Positions 45,201 through 57,978 of a DNA stretch of 64,000 nucleotides are shown piece after piece. The stretch lies in the NCBI RefSeq assembly GCF_019059575.1, contig NW_024881673.1, positions 731,001 to 795,000 of the forward strand, written 5' to 3'. The first letter of the stretch is position 1. Each line of letters begins with the position of its first letter. The notes under the pieces were generated by a model that was given only the letters and a program-made list of their open reading frames with translations, searched no databases and had not been told where the DNA came from. The stretch is from Amphibalanus amphitrite (lineage: Eukaryota; Arthropoda; Thecostraca; Balanomorpha; Balanidae). Position numbers and translations under genes: made by a program.

Positions 45201-46040
45201 TACTCCATCTCTGTGGACTGGGTGGGACCGACAGAACATGTCAGTCATCGGCAGCATGTTGATGGTGGTGCCGTCCTATATGATCGCTGTACTCCATCTC
45301 TGTGGACTGGGTGGGACCGACAGAACATGTCAGTCATCGGCAGCATGTTGATGGTGGTGCCGTCCTATATGATCGCTGGACTCCATCTCTGTGGACTGGG
45401 TGGGACCGACAGAACATGTCAGTCATCGGCAGCATGTTGATGGTGGTGCCGTCCTATATGATGCGCTGGACTCCATCTCTGTGTACTGGGTGGGACCGAC
45501 AGAACATGTCAGTCATCGGCAGCATGTTGATGGTGGTGCCGTCCTATATGATCGCTGGACTCCATCTCTGTGGACTGGGTGGGACCGACAGAACATGTCA
45601 GTCATCGGCAGCATGTTGATGGTGGTGCCGTCCTATATGATGCGCTGGACTCCATCTCTGTGTACTGGGTGGGACCGACAGAACATGTCAGTCATCGGCA
45701 GCATGTTGATGGTGGTGCCGTCCTATATGATCGCTGGACTCCATCTCTGTGGACTGGGTGGGACCGACAGAACATGTCAGTCATCGGCAGCATGTTGATG
45801 GTGATGCCGTCCTATATGATCGCTGTACTCCATCTCTGTGGACTGGGTGGGACCGACAGAACATGTCAGTCATCGGCAGCATGTTGATGGTGGTGCCGTC
45901 CTATATGATCGCTGGATTCCATCTCTGTGGACTGGGTGTGACCGACAGAACATGTCAGTCATCGGCTGCATGTTGATGGTGGTGCCGTCCTATATGATCG
46001 CTGTACTCCATCTCTGTGGACTGGGTGGGACCGACAGAAC
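42294..46040 (+). repeat. 89-bp satellite, block 2 (about 42 units)
   Basis: Same unit. It contains a stretch whose variants repeat those of block 1 about 4,238 bases earlier (for example GGTGGGGACCGACAGAACAT at about 40890 and 45130). Confidence 0.95.
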
Positions 46041-46530
46041 GTTAGGCGGCACGGGCGGACATCGATAGCAGCGCCTCTATCGGTCACTAGGGAAAGCTGG
46101 GCTGTAGGCGACGAAATACCGGCTGAGTTGTCACACGTTGAATAGGTTTATAGACGTCCGTCTTGTGAAAAAGTTGAACTTTTGCCTTTAATATTTCTAA
46201 AGGCAATTTTAGAAGTGTCTTCACATGGATTACAAAACCGTTTAGATTATTGTATTCACTTCAAGCCTTCCCTATTGTTCTTGATGATGCGGGAACTATT
46301 TCTAATTAGTGTTTCTAGCTTAGTAAAGAACATACTGTGCAAACGATGAAAAAAAACATAAATGGAAAATTTTAAATGCAATTTTCTCTAACAATTAATG
46401 GTAAATTTTCTACATAACAAGGAAAAGGTGCATGCTAACTGATAATTTAAAGTTCTTGGGGCCAGTTGTTTTCTTCTTTTCTTACGTCGCCCCAATGGCC
46501 GCGAATACACTTGTGATAACGCCTATCGAC
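46041..46530 (+). repeat. Inter-satellite module, copy 2
   Basis: 490 bases, one A shorter than copy 1 in AGTAAAAGAAC; otherwise essentially identical by eye and at the same satellite phase. Confidence 0.9.
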
Positions 46531-49500
46531 ATGTCAGTCATCGGCAGCATGTTGATGGTGGTGCCATCCTATATGATCGCTGGACTCCATCTCTGTGGAC
46601 TGGATGGGACCGACAGAACATGTCAGTCATCGGCAGCATGTTGATGGTGGTGCCGTCCTATATGATCGCTGTACTCCATCTCTGTGGACTGGGTGGGACC
46701 GACAGAACATGTCAGTCATCGGCAGCATGTTGATTGGTGGTTGCCGTCCTATATGATCGCTGGACTCCATCTCTGTGGACTGGGTGGGACCGACAGAACA
46801 TGTCAGTCATCGGCAGCATGTTGATGGTGGTGCCGTCCTATATGATCGCTGTACTCCATCTCTGTGGACTGGGTGGGACCGACAGAACATGTCAGTCATC
46901 GTCAGCATGTTGATGGTGGTGCCGTCCTATATGATCGCTGGACTCCATCTCTGTGGACTGGGTGGGACCGACAGAACATGTCAGTCATCGGCAGCATGTT
47001 GATGGTGGTGCCGTCCTATATGATCGCTGTACTCCATCTCTGTGGACTGGGTGGGAACGACAGAACATGTCAGTCATCGGCAGCATGTTGATGGTGGTGC
47101 CGTCTTATATGATCGCTGTACTCCATCTCTGTGGACTGGGTGGGACCGACAGAACATGTCAGTCATCGGCAGCATGTTGATGGTGGTGCCGTCCTATATG
47201 ATCGCTGTACTCCATCTCTGTGGACTGGGTGGGACCGACAGAACATGTCAGTCATCGGCAGCATGTTGATGGTGGTGCCGTCCTATATGATCGCTGTACT
47301 CCATCTCTGTGGACTGGGTGGACCGACAGAACATGTCAGTCATCGGCAGCATGTTGATGGTGGTGCCGACCTATATGATGCGCTGTACTCCATCTCTGTG
47401 TACTGGGTGGGAACGACAGAACATGTCAGTCATCGGCAGCATGTTGATGGTGGTGCCGTCCTATATGATCGCTGTACTCCATCTCTGTGAACTGGGTGGG
47501 ACCGACAGAATGTCAGTCATCGGCAGCATGTTGATGGTGGTGCCGTCCTATATGATCGCTGTACTCCATCTCTGGACTGGGTGGGACCGACAGAACATGT
47601 CATCGGCAGCATGTTGATGGTGGTGCCGTCCTATATGATCGCTGTACTCCATCTCTGTGACTGGGTGGGACCGACAGAACATGTCAGTCATCGGCAGCAT
47701 GTGATGGTGGTGCCGTCCTATATGATCGCTGTACTCCATCTCTGTGGACTGGGTGGGACCGACAGAACATGTCAGTCATCGGCAATGTTGATGGTGGTGC
47801 CGTCCTATATGATCGCTGTACTCCATCTCTGTGGACTGGGTGGGACCGACAGAACATGTCAGTCATCGGCAGCATGTGATGGTGGTGCCGTCCTATATGA
47901 TCGCTGTACTCCATCTCTGTGGACTGGGTGGACCGACAGAACTGTCAGTCATCGGCAGCATGTGATGGTGGTGCCGTCCTATATGATCGCTGACTCCACT
48001 CTGTGGACTGGGTGGGACCGACAGAACATGTCAGTCATCGGCAGCATGTGATGGTGGTGCCGTCCTATATGATCGCTGTACTCCATCTCTGTGAACTGGG
48101 TGGGACCGACAGAACATGTCAGTCATCGGCAGCATGTTGATGGTGGTGCCGTCCTATATGATCGCTGACTCCATCTCTGTGGACTGGGGGACCGACAGAA
48201 CATGTCAGTCATCGGCAGCATGTTGATGGTGGTGCCGTCCTATATGATCGCTGTACTCCATCTCTGTGGACTGGGTGGGACCGACAGAACATGTCAGTCA
48301 TCGGCAGCATGTTGATGGTGGTGCCGTCCTATGTGATCGCTGGACTCCATCTCTGTGGACTGGGTGGGACCGACAGAACATGTCAGTCATCGGCAGCATG
48401 TTGATGGTGGTGCCGTCCTATATGATGCGCTGGACTCCATCTCTGTGTACTGGGTGGGACCGACAGAACATGTCAGTCATCGGCTGCATGTTGATGGTGG
48501 TGCCGTCCTATATGATCGCTGGACTCCATCTTCTGTGGACTGGGTGGGACCGACAGAACATGTCAGTCATCGGCAGCATGGTGATGGTGGTGCCGTCCTA
48601 TATGATCGCTGTACTCCATCTCTGTGGACTGGGTGGGACCGACAGAACATGCTAGTCATCGGCAGCATGTTGATGGTGGTGCCGTCCTATATGATCGCTG
48701 TACTCCATCTCTGTGGACTGGGTGGGACCGTCAGAACATGTCAGTCATCGGCAGCATGTTGATGGTGGTGCCGTCCTATATGATCGCTGGACTCCATCTC
48801 TGTGTACTGGGTGGGACCGACAGAACATGTCAGTCATCGGCAGCATGTTGATGGTGGTGCCGTCCTATATGATCGCTGGACTCCATCTCTGTGGACTGGG
48901 TGGGACCGTCAGAACATGTCAGTCATCGGCAGCATGTTGATGGTGGTGCCGTCCTATATGATCGCTGTACTCCATCTCTGTGGACTGGGTGGGACCGACA
49001 GAACATGTCAGTCATCGGCAGCATGTTGATGGTGGTGCCGTCCTATGTGATCGCTGGACTCCATCTCTGTGGACTGGGTGGGACCGACAGAACATGTCAG
49101 TCATCGGCAGCATGTTGATGGTGGTGCCGTCCTATATGATGCGCTGGACTCCATCTCTGTGTACTGGGTGGGACCGACAGAACATGTCAGTCATCGGCTG
49201 CATGTTGATGGTGGTGCCGTCCTATATGATCGCTGGACTCCATCTCTGTGGACTGGGTGGGACCGACAGAACATGTCAGTCATCGGCAGCATGTTTATGG
49301 TGGTGCCGTCCTATATGATCGCTGGACTCCATCTCTGTGGACTGGGTGGGACCGACAGAACATGTCAGTCATCGGCTGCATGTTGATGGTGGTGCCGTCC
49401 TATATGATCGCTGTACTCCATCTCTGTGGACTGGGTGGGACCGACAGAACATGTCAGTCATCGGCAGCATGTTGATGGTGGTGCCGTCCTATATGATGCG

Positions 49501-50786
49501 CTGTACTCCATCTCTGTGGAATGGGTGGGACCGACAGAACATGTCAGTCATCGTCAGCATGTTGATGGTGGTGCCGTCCTATATGATCGCTGTACTCCAT
49601 CTCTGTGGACTGGGTGGGACCGACAGAACATGTCAGTCATCGTTAGCATGTTGATGGTGGTGCCGTCCTATATGATCGCTGTACTCCATCTCTGTGGACT
49701 GGGTGGGACCGACAGAACATGTCAGTCATCGGCAGCATGTTGATGGTGGTGCCGTCCTATATGATCGCTGGACTCCATCTCTGTGGACTGGGTGGGACCG
49801 ACAGAACATGTCAGTCATCGGCAGCATGTTGATGGTGGTGCCGTCCTATATGATCGCTGGACTCCATCTCTGTGGACTGGGTGGGACCGACAGAACATGT
49901 CAGTCATCGGCAGCATGTTGATGGTGGTGCCGTTCTATATGATCGCTGTACTCCATCTCTGTGGACTGGGTGGGACCGTCAGAACATGTCAGTCATCGGC
50001 AGCATGTTGATGGTGGTGCCGTCCTATATGATCGCTGTACTCCATCTCTGTGGACTGGGTGGGACCGACAGAACATGTCAGTCATCGGCAGCATGTTGAT
50101 GGTGGTGCCGTCCTATATGATCGCTGTACTCCATCTCTGTGGACTGGGTGGGACCGACAGAACATGTCAGTCATCGGCAGCATGTTGATGGTGGTGCCGT
50201 CCTATATGATCGCTGGACTCCATCTCTGTGGACTGGGTGGGACCGACAGAACATGTCAGTCATCGGCAGCATGTTGATGGTGGTGCCGTCCTATATGATC
50301 GCTGGACTCCATCTCTGTGAACTGGGTGGGACCGACAGAACATGTCAGTCATCGGCAGCATGTTTATGGTGGTGCCGTCCTATATGATCGCTGTACTCCA
50401 TCTCTGTGGACTGGGTGGGACCGACAGAACATGTCAGTCATCGGCAGCACGTTGATGGTGGTGCCGTCCTATATGATCGCTGGACTCCATCTCTGTGGAC
50501 TGGGTGGGACCGACAGAACATGTCAGTCATCGGCAGCATGTTGATGGTGGTGCCGTCCTATATGATCGCTGGACTCCATCTCTGTGGACTGGGTGTGACC
50601 GACAGAACATGTCAGTCATCGGCAGCATGTTGATGGTGGTGCCGTCCTATATGATCGCTGGATTCCATCTCTGTGGACTGGGTGTGACCGACAGAACATG
50701 TCAGTCATCGGCTGCATGTTGATGGTGGTGCCGTCCTATATGATCGCTGTACTCCATCTCTGTGGACTGGGTGGGACCGACAGAAC
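46531..50786 (+). repeat. 89-bp satellite, block 3 (about 48 units)
   Basis: Same unit. About 47310-48210 is unusual in having many 1-3 base deletions, while the rest of the block is clean. Confidence 0.95.
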
Positions 50787-51280
50787 GTTAGGCGGCACGG
50801 GCGGACATCGATAGCAGCGCCTCTATCGGTCACTAGGGAAAGCTGGGCTGTAGGCGACGAAATACCGGCTGAGTTGTCACACGTTGAATAGGTTTATAGA
50901 CGTCCGTCTTGTGAAAAAGTTGAACTTTTGCCTTTAATATTTCTAAAGGCAATTTTAGAAGTGTCTTCACATGGATTACAAAACCGTTTAGATTATTGTA
51001 TTCACTTCAAGCCTTCCCTATTGTTCTTGATGATGCGGGAACTATTTCTAATTAGTGTTTCTAGCTTAGTAAAAGAACATACTGTGCAAACGATGAAAAA
51101 AAAAAACATAAATGGAAAATTTTAAATGCAATTTTCTCTAACAATTAATGGTAAATTTTCTACATAACAAGGAAAAGGTGCATGCTAACTGATAATTTAA
51201 AGTTCTTGGGGCCAGTTGTTTTCTTCTTTTCTTACGTCGCCCCAATGGCCGCGAATACACTTGTGATAACGCCTATCGAC
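50787..51280 (+). repeat. Inter-satellite module, copy 3
   Basis: 494 bases, same boundaries as the other copies; differs mainly by a longer A run. Confidence 0.9.
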
Positions 51281-54200
51281 ATGTCAGTCATCGGCAGCAT
51301 GTTGATGGTGGTGCCGTCCTATATGATCGCTGTACTCCATCTCTGTGGACTGGGTGGGACCGACAGAACATGTCAGTCATCGGTAGCATGTTGATGGTGG
51401 TGCCGTCCTATATGATCGCTGTACTCCATCTCTGTGGACTGGGTGTGACCGACAGAACATGTCAGTCATCGACAACATGTTGATGGTGGTGCCGTCCTAT
51501 ATGATCGCTGTACTCCATCTCTGTGGACTGGGTGGGACCGACAGAACATGTCAGTCATCGGCAGCATGTTGATGGTGGTGCCGTCCTATATGATCGCTGT
51601 ACTCCATCTCTGTGGACTGGGTGGGACCGACAGAACATGTCAGTCATCGTCAGCATGTTGATGGTGGTGCCGTCCTATATGATCGCTGTACTCCATCTCT
51701 GTGGACTGGGTGGGACCGTCAGAACATGTCAGTCATCGGCAGCATGTTGATGGTGGTGCCGTCCTATATGATCGCTGGACTCCATCTCTGTGGACTGGGT
51801 GTGACCGACAGAACATGTCAGTCATCGGCAGCATGTTGATGGTGGTGCCGTCCTATATGATCGCTGGACTCCATCTCTGTGGACTGGGTGGGACCGTCAG
51901 AACATGTCAGTCATCGGCAGCATGTTGATGGTGGTGCCGTCCTATATGATCGCTGGACTCCATCTCTGTGGACTGGGTGTGACCGACAGAACATGTCAGT
52001 CATCGGCAGCATGTTGATGGTGGTGCCGTCCTATATGATCGCTGTACTCCATCTCTGTGGACTGGGTGTGACCGACAGAACATGTCAGTCATCGGCAGCA
52101 TGTTGATGGTGGTGCCGTCCTATATGATCGCTGTACTCCATCTCTGTGGACTGGGTGGGACCGACAGAAGATGTCAGTCATCGGCAGCATGTTGATGGTG
52201 GTGCCGTCCTATATGATCGCTGTACTCCATCTCTGTGAACTGGGTGTGACCGACAGAACATATCAGTCATCGGCAGCATGTTGATGGTGGTGCCGTCCTA
52301 TATGATCGCTGTACTCCATCTCTGTGGACTGGGTGGGACCGACAGAACATGTCAGTCATCGGCAGCATGTTGATGGTGGTGCCGTCCTATATGATCGCTG
52401 TACTCCATCTCTGTGGACTGGGTGTGACCGACAGAACATGTCAGTCATCGGCAGCATGTTGATGGTGGTGCCGTCCTATATGATCGCTGGACTCCATCTC
52501 TGTGGACTGGGTGGGACCGTCAGAACATGTCAGTCATCGGCAGCATGTTGATGGTGGTGCCGTCCTATATGATCGCTGGACTCCATCTCTGTGGACTGGG
52601 TGTGACCGACAGAACATGTCAGTCATCGGCAGCATGTTGATGGTGGTGCCGTCCTATATGATCGCTGTACTCCATCTCTGTGGACTGGGTGGGACCGACA
52701 GAACATGTCAGTCATCGGCAGCATGTTGATGGTGGTGCCGTCCTATATGATCGCTGTACTCCATCTCTGTGGACTGGGTGTGACCGACAGAACATGTCAG
52801 TCATCGGCAGCATGTTGATGGTGGTGCCGTCCTATATGATCGCTGGACTCCATCTCTGTGGACTGGGTGGGACCGTCAGAACATGTCAGTCATCGGCAGC
52901 ATGTTGATGGTGGTGCCGTCCTATATGATCGCTGGACTCCATCTCTGTGGACTGGGTGGGACCGACAGAACATGTCAGTCATCGGCAGCATGTTGATGGT
53001 GGTGCCGTCCTATATGATCGCTGTACTCCATCTCTGTGGACTGGGTGTGACCGACAGAACATGTCAGTCATCGGCAGCATGTTGATGGTGGTGCCGTCCT
53101 ATATGATCGCTGTACTCCATCTCTGTGGACTGGGTGGGACCGACAGAAGATGTCAGTCATCGGCAGCATGTTGATGGTGGTGCCGTCCTATATGATCGCT
53201 GTACTCCATCTCTGTGAACTGGGTGTGACCGACAGAACATATCAGTCATCGGCAGCATGTTGATGGTGGTGCCGTCCTATATGATCGCTGTACTCCATCT
53301 CTGTGGACTGGGTGGGACCGACAGAACATGTCAGTCATCGGCAGCATGTTGATGGTGGTGCCGTCCTATATGATCGCTGTACTCCATCTCTGTGGACTGG
53401 GTGTGACCGACAGAACATGTCAGTCATCGGCAGCATGTTGATGGTGGTGCCGTCCTATATGATCGCTGGACTCCATCTCTGTGGACTGGGGTGGGACCGA
53501 CAGAACATGTCAGTCATCGGCAGCATGTTGATGGTGGTGCCGTCCTATATGATCGCTGGACTCCATCTCTGTGGACTGGGTGGGACCGACAGAACATATC
53601 AGTCATCGGCAGCATGTTGATGGTGGTGCCGTCCTATATGATCGCTGTACTCCATCTCTGTGGACTGGGTGGGACCGACAGAACATGTCAGTCATCGGCA
53701 GCATGTTGATGGTGGTGCCGTCCTATATGATCGCTGTACTCCATCTCTGTGGACTGGGTGTGACCGACAGAACATGTCAGTCATCGGCAGCATGTTGATG
53801 GTGGTGCCGTCCTATATGATCGCTGGACTCCATCTCTGTGGACTGGGTGGGACCGACAGAACATATCAGTCATCGGCAGCATGTTGATGGTGGTGCCGTC
53901 CTATATGATCGCTGGACTCCATCTCTGTGGACTGGGTGGGACCGTCAGAACATGTCAGTCATCGGCAGCATGTTGATGGTGGTGCCGTCCTATATGATCG
54001 CTGGACTCCATCTCTGTGGACTGGGTGTGACCGACAGAACATGTCAGTCATCGGCAGCATGTTGATGGTGGTGCCGTCCTATATGATCGCTGTACTCCAT
54101 CTCTGTGGACTGGGTGGGACCGACAGAACATGTCAGTCATCGGCAGCATGTTGATGGTGGTGCCGTCCTATATGATCGCTGTACTCCATCTCTGTGGACT

Positions 54201-55913
54201 GGGTGTGACCGACAGAACATGTCAGTCATCGGCAGCATGTTGATGGTGGTGCCGTCCTATATGATCGCTGGACTCCATCTCTGTGGACTGGGTGGGACCG
54301 TCAGAACATGTCAGTCATCGGCAGCATGTTGATGGTGGTGCCGTCCTATATGATCGCTGGACTCCATCTCTGTGGACTGGGTGTGACCGACAGAACATGT
54401 CAGTCATCGGCAGCATGTGATGGTGGTGCCGTCCTATATGATCGCTGGACTCCATCTCTGTGGACTGGGTGGGACCGACAGAACATGTCAGTCATCGGCA
54501 GCATGTTGATGGTGGTGCCGTCCTATATGATGCGCGGTACTCCATCTCTGTGGACTGGGTGGGACCGACAGAACATGTCAGTCATCGGTAGCATGTTGAT
54601 GGTGGTGCCGTCCTATATGATCGCTGGACTCCATCTCTGTGTACTGGGTGGGACCGACAGAACATGTCAGTCATCGGCAGCATGTTGATGGTGGTGCCGT
54701 CCTATATGATGCGCGGTACTCCATCTCTGTGGACTGGGTGGGACCGACAGAACATGTCAGTCATCGGTAGCATGTTGATGGTGGTGCCGTCCTATATGAT
54801 CGCTGGACTCCATCTCTGTGGACTGGGTGGGACCGACAGAACATGTCAGTCATCGGCAGCATGTTGATGGTGGTGCCGTCCTATATGATCGCTGTACTCC
54901 ATCTCTGTGGACTGGGTGGGACCGAGAGAACATGTCAGTCATCGGCAGCATGTTGATGGTGGTGCCGTCCTATATGATGCGCTGTACTCCATCTCTGTGG
55001 ACTGGGTGGGACCGACAGAACATGTCAGTCATCGGCAGCATGTTAATGGTGGTGCCGTCATATATGATCGCTGGACTCCATCTCTGTGGACTGGGTGGGA
55101 CCGACAGAACATGTCAGTCATCGGCAGCATGTTGATGGTGGTGCCGTCCTATATGATCGCTGGACTCCATCTCTGTGGACTGGGTGGGACCGACAGAACA
55201 TGTCAGTCATCGGCAGCATGTTGATGGTGGTGCCGTCCTATATGATCGCTGTACTCCATCTCTGTGGACTGGGTGGGACCGAGAGAACATGTCAGTCATC
55301 GGCAGCATGTTGATGGTGGTGCCGTCCTATATGATGCGCTGTACTCCATCTCTGTGGACTGGGTGGGACCGACAGAACATGTCAGTCATCGGCAGCATGT
55401 TAATGGTGGTGGCGTCATATATGATCGCTGGACTCCATCTCTGTGGACTGGGTGGGACCGACAGAACATGTCAGTCATCGGCAGCATGTTGATGGTGGTG
55501 CCGTCCTATATGATCGCTGGACTCCATCTCTGTGGACTGGGTGGGACCGACAGAACATGTCAGTCATCGGCAGCATGTTGATGGTGGTGCCGTCCTATAT
55601 GATGCGCTGGACTCCATCTCTGTGTACTGGGTGGGACCGACAGAACATGTCAGTCATCGGCAGCATGTTGATGGTGGTGCCGTCCTATATGATCGCTGGA
55701 CTCCATCTCTGTGGACTGGGTGTGACCGACAGAACATGTCAGTCATCGGCAGCATGTTGATGGTGGTGCCGTCCTATATGATCGCTGGATTCCATCTCTG
55801 TGGACTGGGTGTGACCGACAGAACATGTCAGTCATCGGCTGCATGTTGATGGTGGTGCCGTCCTATATGATCGCTGTACTCCATCTCTGTGGACTGGGTG
55901 GGACCGACAGAAC
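51281..55913 (+). repeat. 89-bp satellite, block 4 (about 52 units)
   Basis: Same unit, with more GGTGTGACC and GGGACCGTCAG variants than the other blocks. Variant order repeats at about 979 bases (11 units) between 52.1 and 53.3 kb. Confidence 0.95.
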
Positions 55914-56407
55914 GTTAGGCGGCACGGGCGGACATCGATAGCAGCGCCTCTATCGGTCACTAGGGAAAGCTGGGCTGTAGGCGACGAAATACCGGCTGAG
56001 TTGTCACACGTTGAATAGGTTTATAGACGTCCGTCTTGTGAAAAAGTTGAATTTTTGCCTTTAATATTTCTAAAGGCAATTTTAGAAGTGTCTTCACATG
56101 GATTACAAAACCGTTTAGATTATTGTATTCACTTCAAGCCTTCCCTATTGTTCTTGATGATGCGGGAACTATTTCTAATTAGTGTTTCTAGCTTAGTAAA
56201 AGAACATACTGTGCAAACGATGAAAAAAAAAAACATAAATGGAAAATTTTAAATGCAATTTTCTCTAACAATTAATGGTAAATTTTCTACATAACAAGGA
56301 AAAGGTGCATGCTAACTGATAATTTAAAGTTCTTGGGGCCAGTTGTTTTCTTCTTTTCTTACGTCGCCCCAATGGCCGCGAATACACTTGTGATAACGCC
56401 TATCGAC
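55914..56407 (+). repeat. Inter-satellite module, copy 4
   Basis: 494 bases, same boundaries, one visible C-to-T change (GTTGAATTTTTGCC). Confidence 0.9.
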
Positions 56408-57138
56408 ATGTCAGTCATCGGCAGCATGTTGATGGTGGTGCCGTCCTATATGATGCGCGGTACTCCATCTCTGTGGACTGGGTGGGACCGACAGAACATG
56501 TCAGTCATCGGTAGCATGTTGATGGTGGTGCCGTCCTATATGATCGCTGTACTCCATCTCTGTGGACTGGGTGTGACCGACAGAACATGTCAGTCATCGA
56601 CAACATGTTGATGGTGGTGCCGTCCTATATGATCGCTGTACTCCATCTCTGTGGACTGGGTGGGACCGACAGAAGATGTCAGTCATCGGCAGCATGTTGA
56701 TGGTGGTGCCGTCCTATATGATCGCTGTACTCCATCTCTGTGAACTGGGTGGGACCGACAGAACATGTCAGTCCATCGGCAGCATGTTGATGGTGGTGCC
56801 GTCCTATATGATCGCTGGACTCCATCTCTGTGGACTGGGTGGGACCGTCAGAACATGTCAGTCATCGGCAGCATGTTGATGGTGGTGCCGTCCTATATGA
56901 TCGCTGGACTCCATCTCTGTGGACTGGGTGTGACCGACAGAACATGTCAGTCATCGGCAGCATGTGATGGTGGTGCCGTCCTATATGATCGCTGGACTCC
57001 ATCTCTGTGGACTGGGTGGGACCGACAGAACATGTCAGTCATCGGCAGCATGTTGATGGTGGTGCCGTCCTATATGATGCGCGGTACTCCATCTCTGTGG
57101 ACTGGGTGGGACCGACAGAACATGTCAGTCATCGGTAG
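56408..57138 (+). repeat. 89-bp satellite, block 5, cut by the LTR element
   Basis: About 8.2 units, ending mid-unit at ATCGGTAG where the LTR begins. Confidence 0.95.
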
Positions 57139-57941
57139 TGTAATGGACACTGAATGGGTGTCATACTGAAGTTTGGTGATTGGAGTGCGGCGACGTCCCA
57201 TATATCCCCGATAGCCGAGTGGGTAGGGTGTCTGGACGTTTGGCCGGCGTGATCAGTCGGTGGTTGCCGGTTCGAATCCGGCCCGGTCCTTTGCTTTTGT
57301 ACCGTGCGCCGAGTTTCTGTCCGTGCCGCGCTGTGATTGGTGGTGGCATCTGACCCGAGGTCACGACCGGTGCGTGCCGGCGGTGGCGGTCAGTTTTGTG
57401 CGTGGCGGTGGCCGGGTAAGTGCGGGGACTCCTGTGCGGGGGACTGTTTGGGGAGGGCTCCTGTCCCGTCCGCTGACCGGTGCTGCTGCCTGGGTTGATC
57501 CAGAGGTGCTGCCGGGCCCAGCCATCCTTGCCGCTCTGCTGCCCGTGTGCTGTGCGACCTGAGGTAGCGGCTCAGACGTACATCGCCCGGGCTGTGGGGA
57601 GCGAGATTTGTGCCGCGGGTTGGGTTGTCGGAGGTGCCTCGGGTGTGGTCCGAGAGCCACCGGCGACTGATTCCGCCGTTCACCATTCTTGCGTCGGCCG
57701 GCCTCGGGTAATTCCGGGACGTCCGACGTGGGAAATCCACGGCGGCTCTGTTTGGTGGGAACCAGTGGGTTTGGGGGGACTCGGGTTTATTCCGGGCCCC
57801 GGGTTAAGCGGAGGGACTGTCGGCCTGACTGGCATTAACGGGGCACAAATACAGGCACAAAGAGCGACACACTTTTTACTGCTGAGGCTGGACGGCGGGG
57901 TCGTCGGATTCTCCGACAAAGCGGAACGACCGAGCACAACA
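57139..57941 (+). repeat. 5' LTR (inferred)
   Basis: It begins TGTAATGG exactly where satellite sequence stops and ends CAACA one base before the primer-binding site, giving 803 bases with TG...CA ends. A GTAAGT at 57416-57421 is a possible splice donor. Confirmation needs the 3' LTR. Confidence 0.65.
57205..57289 (+). other. tRNA-like sequence with A and B boxes inside the LTR
   Basis: TAGCCGAGTGGG (57212-57223) fits a Pol III A box and GGTTCGAATCC (57269-57279) is a perfect B box. The T arm GCCGG/CCGGC pairs. The layout has a long variable arm as in tRNA-Leu or tRNA-Ser. The acceptor halves TCCCCGA and CCGGTCC do not pair, so a working tRNA is unlikely. TTTT follows at 57295-57298. Confidence 0.55.
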
Positions 57942-57942
57942 C

Positions 57943-57957
57943 TGGTGTCAGAAGTGG
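57943..57957 (+). other. Primer-binding site, tRNA-Leu type
   Basis: TGGTGTCAGAAGTGG is complementary to a 3' end CCACTTCTGACA plus CCA, which I recall for animal tRNA-Leu(CAA). It sits one base after the LTR and 21 bases before gag. Confidence 0.75.
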
Positions 57958-57978
57958 TCGAACCTCCGCTGCCCCACC

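Noticed and set aside
39104-57120. Dozens of overlapping 60-135 codon ORFs (MDWVGPTEHVSHRQHV type)
   Set aside because: They are produced by the 89-bp satellite, start at every unit in shifting frames and stop within three units; no start context, domain or codon pattern supports a protein.
39039-57138. CRISPR-like regular repeat
   Set aside because: Units are 89 bp head to tail with no unique spacers, in a eukaryotic setting; this is satellite DNA.
57205-57289. Functional tRNA gene
   Set aside because: The two acceptor-stem halves do not pair and the anticodon arm is unclear; kept only as tRNA-like.
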